A stretch of 64,000 nucleotides of DNA, taken from positions 310,001-374,000 of the forward strand of contig JAGMUV010000012.1 of assembly GCA_020744425.1 (NCBI GenBank), given 5' to 3'. Every line of letters starts with the position of its first letter. The stretch's first letter is position 1. A program made the translations under genes and the position numbers. This DNA is from Dactylonectria macrodidyma (lineage: Eukaryota > Ascomycota > Sordariomycetes > Hypocreales > Nectriaceae). The notes beneath the pieces are model-generated. The model was not told the DNA's origin. It searched no databases and worked only from the letters and a program-made list of their open reading frames with translations. Positions 54,833 to 64,000 of the stretch are shown piece by piece.

Positions 54833-55260
54833 TGTTGGATCCGATACGGTCAATTCGATCAGGGTGATAGCGTTCAATACGATGTGGAGCCCAAAGATGA
54901 TGATTGTTGTCGGAAAGCTAGCGTGGCACTTGGATGACTTGATTGTGTGTATTGTGTGTGTGTGTGGCCGGGAGGTCTCCCGGCCGTGACCGCGTAAGTG
55001 TTGCGGTCACTACTAAAAGTGGGGGCCTGAGGCATCTAGCCAATAGGCTGCTCTGACCGCCTTCCTATTCGGGCAGCCCCCGGCGCATGCTCTGTACATA
55101 GTCCAATCTAACAATTGTATTGATCTTAAATGCTTCCGGCCCCCTCTTTTCTTATGAGGAGTTTTTGAGTCATCTGACTAAGGTCAGAATATTGGTATAT
55201 CAGAGAATTATGCAAATTCGGCCTTTATTCTGCCACACGAGGTGTCAATTTAACAAATAG
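54828..55260. mobile_element. solo LTR-like element (423 bp) with TSD AATAG
   Basis: 54833-55255 starts TGTTGGAT and ends TTAACA, flanked by AATAG (54828-54832, 55256-55260). An internal hairpin (GTGACCGC / GCGGTCAC) and a TG run lie near 54950-55010. An alternative end at 55113 (ATCTAACA) lacks a matching duplication. Confidence 0.65.
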
Positions 55261-55275
55261 TATTTGCCCTACGTA

Positions 55276-55459
55276 TTAGCTGTCACGATGTGTATTTGGG
55301 TAGTAGAGCGTGTATATGGCGTGTGACTGCTATAGCAATATCCTTCTAGCTACTTTAGCATAAAGGGTGTACAGGGACTCAGAGCGAGGACCTGACGCAA
55401 TCAAGAACAGACATACACCCAATCAGACACTACAGACAATCTGGGCTCGTGACATTAGC
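55276..55459 (-). mobile_element. solo LTR (174 bp), inverted, TSD TTAGC
   Basis: 55281-55454 is the reverse-complement copy of the 54434 LTR (shared ...GATATTGCTATA... core), with exact TTAGC duplications at 55276-55280 and 55455-55459. Confidence 0.9.
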
Positions 55460-57100
55460 GGAGTGCAAATTCCCTTTTGCTGTAGCTGGCAATGCGACAG
55501 GGGTAAGAGACTAACATTTAGGGCAGGTAACGGCCCACAAAAGTGGATTTGGAGAACTTACACAATACATACACACCCAATTTTGCACAATTTATCCCCA
55601 TCCAACTTGACAAGAAGCTTCCCCTAGACACATCACGATCCATCGCTCGTCGTGTGATCATGTAGGGACCCCGGGCTGTAGGACCTCCTGCGAAGTTTGA
55701 TCTTCCCCCCCGCAACGAAATGGTCTCGACCGTTGCGCTGACCAATAAGGCATTACGGAGGCACTCCGTCAGCCCAGGTTTAGGGTTTGTCGCTGATAAG
55801 GTGGTGCCCGAGTTATAAGCCTCATTGGTTTGAGCCATGTCATCGAGGCGCTTCCGAGAGGCGGTTTCGTCGAGGGGGTTCCCCGATCGCGTCCCTGGCA
55901 TCTAAAACATGTGTTTTTTTACAACGGACGAGGCTCAAATCACTCGAATCCGTCAGTTACCTTGGACGGCAGTAACGTAACGATGGGCCGTTTCTGAAAC
56001 CAAAAAAAAAAAAAAAAAAAAAAAAGGAGGGTGAACACGAGGAGAAGACGAAATTCATTTCGCATTTATGAAGCGCATCGATAAGAAGGTAAATCCTACA
56101 TCGCTACAAGGGTATGGTTCGGGTGTGCGCGACATGGCAGTGGCAATTATCTAGTTGCAAATCTCGATCTGTCTTGTCTTTTGGGGGGTCATATTCGATT
56201 TATTAATCCTACCACGTGAGAACGCGCAGGGGATGATGTCAATATCGTTCACGATCCACAGAGTTTGGCTGCGCCCCCTCATGTCTAACATTACCAAGGT
56301 GGCCTGCACAGAGTTAGCCGAAGCCAAATAGTAACGGCTGAGACACAAAATGCAATGATATAGATGCCGAAGGTACCACACTCGCTGGTAGGGATACCTC
56401 GCATAACACCCATGGCCGCGAGCTACATCTGTTGTCTTGTCCCAACAATTCAGCGAGTTACAAATCGCGACATCATGTCCGCTGCCCTGCTAGTACGGAC
56501 CTAAGGTAGCGCCCGCTCACCACCTCGAGCTGCTGATCAGCGCTGCACGCGAGGACATTCGATGGGTCCCGCGCCCACTCGACGTACGCTGCCCCGACAA
56601 AGCTTCGTTCGTGAGACTCGTTGACTGCATCTGTCTCGACCTCACATCCAGGTCCCTTTGTTTCTCCCCTTCCTGCATTTCCCCCTCCCTCAATCTCCTG
56701 AATCCACCGCCCCTCGGCAACAGGGCCATGTCCTACTATCCCGGTCAAAACGCGGCGCGTTTCTAATTAATTCTCGGCTTCTGCAGGGAGTGTCGTCCCT
56801 CTTCCCTTTTTCAACACATGACTAGGTCGCCATCTGCTATTCATTCAGGTAACTGTAAGTATGATGCTAGAAGGGAAGATCTATACTAATACAATGCAGT
56901 AACAACATCTCTTAGCTAGTACCTTTCCTTTATTCAGAACCCGCCCGTAGCATTTGTCGACCCTGATCGTTCTTTCCCCTTTATAAGCCTGAGATCGAGA
57001 TGTCATATTTATCTATGAATCCTGAGGTGAAAGATTTCTTGGAAGACAGTGATATATAAGACGCTGAGACGACAGATGCTGGCATCGATCAACTAGACCG
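55460..57100. other. intergenic with A25 tract
   Basis: A minus-strand frame 55518-55901 with ATG (MPGTRSGNPLDETASRKRLD) could be the start of a retroelement gag-like ORF, but no domain confirms it. A run of 25 A at 56002-56026. No other gene supported. Confidence 0.35.
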
Positions 57101-57146
57101 AAATGGACCTCAGGAATCTTCTGCTGGTCAGGTAGGCCTACATTCT

Positions 57147-57840
57147 ATGAGCGATGTTGGCTATAGCCCCATGGATTGGGCGCCAACCCCAGGTGGCCAG
57201 GATGGCCAAGCAACTGGAGGATGTAGTGAAGGAGATGTATATGATGCCAGTCAAATGGCAGGTCGCCAAATCAATGCAGAACGTCTATTGCAGAACGTCT
57301 GTCCACTATTGAAGACTACGTGCAGAAGAGACAGCCCCTATGTATAGAGTTGTTAGGGCCCAGTGAAGCTACTTGTACCTAGATGCAATATGTGACGTGC
57401 TAACACGGAGTCCATCACACGTTCTTGCTTCCCCCAACTACAGGCGTTATCGACTGATCTCAGAGGAAGATGGAATCCAGTGGTTTCACACAGAAATATC
57501 TAACATTGCTCTCTCTGCGTTCACCAGACGCCCAGAACTCCTTCAGACATCACACGAGAAGCCATTCAATGAACATCGCTGTGACTTCACAGCTGATGTA
57601 TGCTACTCTGTTTCGCATGGGGGACGGAGGAAGCGTGTGGCTATGGGAGAGTTCAAGAGGGGTCTGATAAGGGCCAAGCAGTGGCAGAATGGGAGGCTAA
57701 CTTCTCCCCACAAGCGGCTCTCTTTCGAGCTCAGAGTGTGAGTGATTGTTACGAGCACGGCAAGTCTCACTGTGGCTCTCGTGCTGATCGACAAAAACAG
57801 ATATCCATGTATATACGCCTGCCCTCAGGTCTCCGTTGAC
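57147..57840 (+). pseudogene. fungal kinase/nuclease-like protein, N-terminal remnant
   Basis: 57373-57741 reads WFHTEISNIALSAF, PFNEH, DVCYSVSHGGRRKRVAMGEFKRGLI, QWQNGRL, LSFELR. The GEFK stretch and order match the N-terminal nuclease-like part of the fungal family whose C-terminal part lies at 27.9 kb. A GTGAGT...ACAG intron (about 57740-57800) would lead to YACPQV. Stops follow. The upstream frame 57147-57347 (DWAPTPGGQDGQ) may be its linker. Decayed. Confidence 0.5.
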
Positions 57841-58150
57841 AGATAGTCGGTGTATGGAATGCTCCGTAGAAGACATTGATGGTTCACGCCTTTCTGTCCA
57901 GTGTAACGGGCGCGCATCATTCTGGCTTTGTCGCTGTCTAGACATATCTGCAGAGCGGTTAGTATGCGATCTGGATCGACTATAATTGCTTGAGGGACTA
58001 CTATTCTCCGTCACATCAGTCTCTCTTGAGTTTGGCCGGACAAGCGAAGCGACCCGCAGTCATATCATCGACGCATCTCATTACAACCTCTACCTCGTCA
58101 AATCTGTTCAGGTTGGACCAAGTTTATCGAACAAGTCCTAAAAGCTCCTC
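57841..58150. other. intergenic
   Basis: Further decayed sequence and the 3' flank of the next gene. Confidence 0.3.
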
Positions 58151-60411
58151 CTATCTTTCATAATCCATCTTCAAAATTCCCCGGTCAAACGCCACGTCCA
58201 GGGGTCCGTCGACCCCAAGTATCCTCACGTTCTTGATGTGAACGCGATCCGCCTTGCCAGCCATGGCTATGAATCTGCTGACTCCGCTTGGCATCTCGAT
58301 GCCCTCGCGGGCGATGACGGCCTTGAGCGTCGAAAGGACGCAGTTCGCTAGCGGCAGGTGTTTTCCCATGTCGTGCAGCAATTCGCACGCCCTTTGGAAT
58401 ATTTCTGCCTGCGTCGTCGCCCCTGAAAGGTGCGGCAGCAAGGCCATGGCGGCGATCTGGCAAGCGTGTATCATCCAGTACTCGTGGCGCATCCCAAAGG
58501 CTGTGCGATAATTCCAGAGCGCTGAGATTATGGAGTCGCTGTGCAAAAAGGACAGCGACTGTGAGGTTTGTCCGCCGTCGAACTCCAAGAATGAAAGCCG
58601 CGTGAACGGTTCGAGTAGTTTGATGGCGAGCATATCAAAGGATATCCTTGACGAAACTCAGCATGTTGCAGACCGAAACTCTCCCATGAGGAAGGCGGAT
58701 AGGATGAGCGGGGATAGGAGAATGAAGATATGTAAAGATTCGGCTTGGACTCACTGTAGAAATACTTTGGCAGGAAGCGAGTTGCCGTTATCAGTGAACC
58801 TTCCGAGCAGAGCGCTCTTTCGTGTAATCAACCTGTTGTATATGCTCTTGGTTTTGACGTAATCTGGTACAGGCGAGGTGCGAGCTTCCTCGATGATGAG
58901 CAGAGCTTGTTCCGCGAATTCTGCAAATTCGCATTCTGCGTCAATGGCCTCTTTATGATACGACAATCGAGGCTGGATCGAAACTGGATATGGGAACCAG
59001 AGGTCGTTCAAAGAATCGAACCCCGTGTTGGACGTCTCATCGCCCCGGTATGGTTTGGGGAACATTGGCTTCTTGATTCGCATCGAGCAGCTGTAGGTGA
59101 AACTGATCTTGCTATATGTATCAATTAGTATGCACGATCTTACGCATTCTAGAGGGCCATGGACACCTTAACTCACGCGTCTAGGCCATAGAATCCCCAG
59201 GCAATGAGCGCCGTCGCTTTGTGGATCCGGGTTGCTTTATTTGCCGCTTCAACTTGGTACAGCCTAGGATCCGGCTGGAAAAATCTGCAGGTGGCATGCA
59301 ATTCGAAGAGCTTTGCTAACAGAGCCGCCGCCGTGGTTGCGTTGCCGAGGGTTTCTTCATACGCCCACAGTATGGCGATTCCTTGCAAGTACGGGAGAGT
59401 TGGGAGATGCTGCTTCGTTTCGAGGAGGCGGAGTGCTTCGTCGGCAAAAAGACGTCCTTGGGTCGCAGAGTTCGGGGAAGAAGTACGCTCGACATCGTAA
59501 ATCTTTGCTATATAAGTAAAGGAGTATTTGAACACGAGTGTATGAATCACTTACCGTCGCTACTGCCAACATGGCGTTGATGAGGAATTCGGAGCAAAAC
59601 TGATGGCGAGGCGGTTCTTGAACATCGATCGGGGGGTGAATCTCGGCACACATATCCCCGACGAATAATCCCCAATGGATGATCTTGGCGACCGTATTAT
59701 CCCATGTCCAGAAGAGAGTGAAGAGGTGTGTGAGCATCTCATCGTCTATGCTGACTCTGGTCCAGCGAGAGATGGGCAACGTGGCCATGGGGAGTTCTCT
59801 GCCACTTGGGGTTGGCGGAGTGTCGAGGCCAGGATCTTGTACCTGGCTGTTGCGAAACAAACTGTCATGGATGTTTACAAGTGGGCTTGTCGGTGTCGAT
59901 GCTGGGCGCTGGCATGCGTCCTCGGCAGGTCCGCAATCAGGCAAGTAGTCCATGGTCTGGGTGAGTTGGATCTGAGGCAACATCTCGACTGGACGCGGTG
60001 GTCTTCTTTGGCGCAGTTCTTCTAGCATTCTGCGGAGCGTGTCATTCTCAGTTTGAAGCTCCTTGATGACTCCGCCTGCGCGGCCGTCTGGGTCGGCATA
60101 TTGGCACTCGCTGCTTGCCGCCCTGCACGTCTTGCACGCCGGCCTCGATCCATTACACTGGATTCGTCAATTTGGTGTCATTGCACGAGCGGGAATAGTC
60201 ATCTCGCCCACCTTGATCTTTCGAACTCGACATCCTGCGTTGCGAGTGATGAGAGCGTTAGCAGGGTGTTCAAGGGCGTTATGAGGGGCGCAGGGTGTTT
60301 ACGTTCGCACGCGATCACGACCCTATCTCGTTTATCTCTCTTGAAGGGATGAGGGGCCGACGATGTTGTATCATCGTTCGGAGCCTTGGGCAAGAGGAGT
60401 CGTCCAGCCAT
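58151..60411 (-). CDS. Zn2Cys6 transcription factor, six exons with 23-nt microexon
   Basis: Model complement(join(58151..58646,58755..59111,59177..59502,59555..60157,60212..60234,60303..60411)), 637 aa. All introns obey GT-AG and all phases agree. The zinc cluster (Cys 35, 38, 45, 52, 55, 62) is assembled from three exons; exon 2 is only 23 nt and supplies CRVRKIK. A coiled coil follows (VIKELQTENDTLRRMLEEL), then a fungal_trans middle region (FLFWTWDNTVAKIIHWGLFVGDM, FLINAMLAVAT, ALRLLETKQ, LPYLQGIAILWAYEE, IKKPMFPKPYRGDE, IAFDMLAIK-like helix). This is the layout of nirA-like regulators. Intact; nuclear; target genes unknown. Confidence 0.85.
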
Positions 60412-60811
60412 CGGTGCAAGCTTTTTCTGCAACCAATTCGAGCTTCACATAGAAATGAGGATTAACACGGGTCAGAGGGAGGCCAGGCCAGATATCTACG
60501 GGTTGTTGGTTGGTGATACGCGGTGTGAGGCAGCGCTGGGTTTGCTCCGAAGGTACGTCATCATTACTTATACACGGGCATTTACCAAGCAGTGGGTGCC
60601 AAGAAATGGAACTCCATGGATCAGAACGGCAAGAGGGGTCCAATCATTACGCGCTGATCCCTTCTGTCACGTCCCTTTGACAGCCGCAAGCTTCCGCTTT
60701 AGGTGCCACCTCGACATCATCCTCGTTGTAATAGAAGTACTTTCAGGGGACCTGTAGGAAGCGTATTAGTGCAGAGGATGTGCATGCCGAGACACTCTAA
60801 ACGGTGTAGTT
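60412..60811. promoter_or_regulatory. promoter region of Zn2Cys6 gene
   Basis: 400 bp between the regulator's start and the PiggyBac left end. No clear TATA box or binding site recognised. Confidence 0.3.
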
Positions 60812-62901
60812 CCATCCCTTTGCGACTGCTAAGGCAGCCCGCATATTTCTGACCCACTTTTATCCCCGCTTTTCGCGCCAGAGCTGAGTGACATACTCGT
60901 TACATCAGTATCTTCAGAATCAACACCACCAAAATTACTATGTACGCAATTAATGAACTACTCCAATGGATACAGCAAAGCACAGCCTAGCTGCAAACGC
61001 TTTTGACGAAGAGCTTGATATCTGCCTAGATGAATGCCAACAGGAACAGGCAGCTGATAACACCTGCCGGCCGGATGTGCCGCCTACATCACAACGTGGC
61101 TACAACTTCAAGCCTTTTTGCATCTCTCAACGCAGCCCTATCATCGCAACCCTTCCTTCAACGCCGTTGTCACTTTTCCAGCTCTTTCTACCTGAAATGC
61201 TAGTTGAGAGATGGGTCAGCTACTCGAATACAGCAATGACAGCCAGTTTCGAGCCCGGACAAGCACCAAGACCTCTGTCTGCTGCTGAAGTCTTCCTATG
61301 GCTTGGAATCGTTATTTACATAGGTCTTCATAAGGAAATTGCAGTCAGGGACCACTGGAAGACCTCAGAAGAAGACTTAATATAGCTAAAGCATCCTATC
61401 GTTAAATTCATGACTTTTGACCGATTTCAACTCCTCTATCGCCGCCTCCGACCATACGATACGACCGCCCCGATTGATGCAGATGACGGCATCGCGAAGA
61501 ACTTTAAGAAGGTTGATGAGTGGTCTCAGCTGATACAGCAGGCGTCTACAAAGCTCTTCCAACCGGGCACACATATCGCTATAGATGAGGGCATCATCGG
61601 CTTCACAGGGAGGGCACGAGAGACAGTCACCATTAAGACCAAGCCGACTCCAACGGGCTTCAAGGTTTGGGTTGTAGCACAACGAGGCTATTTCCTGCGT
61701 TGGATTTGGCACACGCCTTTCACAACCCTCGGTCCTGTGAGCAAGCGACTATCACAGAGACCAGGGCCGCCTAAAGCGACCCTCAACCCGACACAAAGTG
61801 TGGTTATTGTCCTAGTTAATCAGCTGCCGGATTCCACATACCACGTCTTCTTAGATAACCTCTTTTGCTCGCCTAAGCTCTTCCGAGTCCTCAGGAAGCG
61901 AGGCATCGGGGCCACGGGCACCTGCCGCACTAACTGTGGTCTGTATAGGCCTCTTGTGCTATTAAAGGCCCAGGATCGGAAAGGCAAGCTGCCTTGGCAG
62001 TGGAATGGCCTAGTGACAGTTCCCACGCCGGACGACCAGGTCAGCGTTCTGTATGACATATCTCTTAGTATTTCCCTTAATAATCCGTCTCTTGAAGCCG
62101 CAGGTGAATCAAATCGCATGGAAAGATAACGCCCTAGTGCTACTGTTATCAACGGTATACACAGGGCACGAGATCGAACAACGCATCCGCCGGCGGCCGA
62201 CGTCAACACAAGCCCGGGCACGGCAAATCAAGCACTTTTTTGGTGCGCACCCTGTGCTAAAGGTTTGGCAGCCGTCTATCGCGACTGACTACAACGATCA
62301 CATGGGCGCGGTCGATATTGGCGATCAACTACGAGCAAAGCTGGGAATGGATCATCGTGTTTATAAGGGCGCTTGGCGGGTTATTGCATGGTGCTTCCTC
62401 CTCGAGACTGCACTCGTCAACAGCTACCTTCTTCAATTCCACGGAGACCCTAGTTGGCCGCGAATTGAGTCACAGACAGCGTGGAGGCAACGCATCTGTG
62501 ATGACCTCATCCGCACTTACACAGCTACCGCAGCCTCGAGGCAGAGATATCGGTCCGGCGACACATTTACGCCTACAATACAGCATAAAAGAGTCTCAAG
62601 AGGGAAAAAATCTAGCTGCCTCGGCTGTAAAGGGATCAGATTCAATGAGCCCCGGCAGGGTCGGGGGCCTCTAAGGGCGGCACAGCCAAGTCAGCTCAAT
62701 CGAAGGCGGCCGACGATGACAAGTTCGGGCTGCTTGCAGTGTGATGTAGCAATTTGTACCCGGCAGGCTTGCTGGTACTTCTATCACAACCAAATTTAGG
62801 TGCTAATCAATGTATCTATCATTCTAGGCCGTCTAGTGGTCCAAAACCGGGAAAACTGTGGGCCGACTCATGCGGGCTGCCTTAGCAGATGCAAAGGGAT
62901 G
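60812..62901 (+). mobile_element. PiggyBac-type transposon
   Basis: TIRs of about 45 bp: left 60812 (CATCCCTTTGC, TGCTAAGGCAGCCCGCAT), right inverted ending near 62901, differing at a few positions. The interior encodes a DDE_Tnp_1_7 transposase. The expected TTAA target is not seen at either end. Confidence 0.82.
60966..62799 (+). pseudogene. PiggyBac transposase, single premature TAG
   Basis: ATG at 60966; exons 60966-62039 and 62104-62799 (64-nt intron, GTCAGC...CCGCAG, restoring DDQ-VNQIAWKDN). 589 residues apart from one in-frame TAG at 61383-61385 (codon 140). Catalytic Asp candidates: D207 (HIAIDEGIIGF), D297 (YHVFLDNLF) and D429 (HMGAVDIGDQ). A C-terminal cysteine-rich domain (C-x2-C...C-x2-C...C...H) resembles the PiggyBac TTAA-recognition domain. 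All else intact, so this copy died recently or is read through. Confidence 0.88.
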
Positions 62902-63278
62902 CAGTATGGCGGTCAGCTGTGACCTGTATCATTTTCTAGTGGCGTTCGTTGACCATGTTTGCAGTGGCCAAACTAGAGGCTGAAGCGCCATTCAATACCA
63001 ACGGAGTACCTCGTGAGATGGCGACCAAGATGGCGTGAGAGGGCCAACGGCATTCCAGCCGCGATGAAATGTTGAATTTTGCCTCTTACCTGGTCTTATA
63101 CCTCTACTCGGTCACAGAGCATTCATCTTGCAATGAATGGAGCATACACTCGTGTTAATGGTATCATTTTTGTCCCAGTGTTGGTCTGACTGGCTTCAAC
63201 GTAAAGAATCCGATAGGGTATATCAAGAATAGCTACCACTCACCGCCAAATGACCCGTGATTGACCACCATTTCATCT
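62902..63278. other. intergenic
   Basis: No gene seen; 3' flank of the amidohydrolase gene. Confidence 0.35.
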
Positions 63279-64000
63279 TCATCCATTTCCTCCACTACCA
63301 ACCTCGATACCTTGAATCCAGACCTTGATGATTCGCGCTGAAGCGGCAAGATCCTCCAGCGGGTTTCCTTGCACAAGCACCAGGTCTGCCCTATACCCGA
63401 GCTGAAGCGCGCCGCGATCGCTCAGATTGAACATTGTGGACGGCACGCTTGTCGCGGCCTGGATCGCTTCCAGGTTGGAGAAACCCGCTTGAGCCAGCAG
63501 CTGGAGCTCCTCGTGGAGACCTTCCCCGAAGCTCACCTTGAAGCCTTCTTCGTTGTTGGCAGACGTCCCGGCACAAATGGGCACGCCGGCCTTGTGGAGG
63601 GCTCTGACTGCCTCGAGGGCGTACGTGAAGTTATGTTCCTGGATGCTACCCTGCCGCAGCAGATGTCGGAGGAAGACGAGAATCGGGATGACGGCGATTT
63701 TCCTGGCGGCTAATCCTCTGATGACATCCTCGCCGAGCGCGCCGTTGATGGGGGCTGGAGTGACAATATCAAAGCCAGCATCGAGGACCCGGCGATATGA
63801 ATCCGTCTGAGACGCATGTGCGACGGCCAGCATGCCGCGCTGGTGCGTGGCTTCCACCAGGGCCGAGAGCGTATCGTCATCCAGGCCAGGTATGTCGACG
63901 ATGACTTTGACAAAATCCAGCCTGCCCGGTTCCTTGGAGTGCCCCTCGACAAAGCTCACGGCCTCAGCCGGTGTAGAAATGTGCCGGATGGCCCGATATG
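63279..64000 (-). CDS. amidohydrolase family protein, C-terminal part
   Basis: The frame runs off the window's right edge; what is visible is the C-terminal ~240 residues of a TIM-barrel amidohydrolase. Seen: a metal-ligand-type AVAHAS, GFDIVTPAPING, ICAGTSANNEEGF, GEGLHEELQLLAQAG, LEAIQAATSVPSTMFNL, LQLGYRADLVLVQGNPLEDL. Family members usually have GTD-A-N where this protein has GTSAN, so the last metal- or proton-shuttle Asp is replaced. Such enzymes cleave C-N bonds in amides or cyclic imides; the substrate is unknown. Confidence 0.82.
   Translation of the reverse strand, partial: YRAIRHISTPAEAVSFVEGHSKEPGRLDFVKVIVDIPGLDDDTLSALVEATHQRGMLAVAHASQTDSYRRVLDAGFDIVTPAPINGALGEDVIRGLAARKIAVIPILVFLRHLLRQGSIQEHNFTYALEAVRALHKAGVPICAGTSANNEEGFKVSFGEGLHEELQLLAQAGFSNLEAIQAATSVPSTMFNLSDRGALQLGYRADLVLVQGNPLEDLAASARIIKVWIQGIEVGSGGNG

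Noticed and set aside
56002..56026. A25 tract as a retroposon tail
   Set aside because: No element or target duplication could be tied to it.
60800..62910. TTAA duplication for the PiggyBac element
   Set aside because: Neither flank shows TTAA; the TIR alone supports the ends.

Overview
The window looks like a transposon-rich, gene-poor stretch of a filamentous ascomycete chromosome (Pezizomycotina, probably a Sordariomycete; that placement is inference). The grounds are short GT-AG introns of about 47-110 nt with CTRAC-like branch sites, Zn2Cys6 regulators, NmrA-like and short-chain dehydrogenase genes, RGS proteins, NLR-type remnants, and fungal transposon families (Tad-like LINE, pogo/Fot1, hAT, PiggyBac, small solo LTRs). 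There is no sign of bacterial organisation.

Layout. 1-9.6 kb: two copies of a Tad-like LINE (here LINE-A; one 5'-truncated, one near full length with gag-like ORF1 and EN-RT-RNase H ORF2) on the minus strand, a 3' fragment of a second LINE (LINE-B), and between them a two-exon RING-finger gene with C-terminal SUMO-interaction-like motifs. 10.7-12.9 kb: a Myb/SANT-like nuclear protein gene. 13-19.5 kb: relics (frameshifted double chromodomain, TA-flanked MITE, degenerate tandem repeats, NACHT-WD40 remnant, LINE-B remnant). 20.5-21.75 kb: an intact CBM21/PP1-targeting subunit gene. 22.6-25.2 kb: an imperfect ~0.75 kb duplication around a small basic coiled-coil gene. 25.5-28.6 kb: two divergent RGS genes and a truncated fungal kinase-like gene broken by a G26 tract. 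29.5-36.7 kb: a metabolic-looking block with a truncated NmrA gene, an SDR, a complete NmrA-like gene and a Zn2Cys6 regulator. 37.5-38.1 kb: a decayed acidic protein. 38.5-41 kb: a 5'-truncated LINE-B. 41.5-46.3 kb: a hAT element carrying a pogo element in its left part, the hAT itself lying in a paralogous fragment of the Myb-like gene. 47.1-48 kb: an intact UBTD-type ubiquitin-like gene. 48.3-53.5 kb: a MITE, then an NLR-type gene (serine esterase plus ankyrin-like repeats) broken by two transposons with exact target duplications. 54.4-55.5 kb: a cluster of small solo LTRs. 57-60.4 kb: a kinase/nuclease-like remnant and an intact six-exon Zn2Cys6 regulator with a 23-nt exon. 60.8-62.9 kb: a PiggyBac element with one premature stop. 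63.3-64 kb: the 3' end of an amidohydrolase gene.

Function. The genes that look alive are the RING/SIM protein, Myb-like protein, PP1-targeting subunit, RGS pair, SDR/NmrA/Zn2Cys6 block, UBTD protein, second Zn2Cys6 regulator and amidohydrolase. They sit as islands between insertions. The SDR, NmrA-like gene and regulator (31.4-36.7 kb) are the only group that may act together. LINE-A ORF2 is open throughout, whereas the pogo-type transposases carry many nonsense codons, so the families differ in age or mutational exposure.
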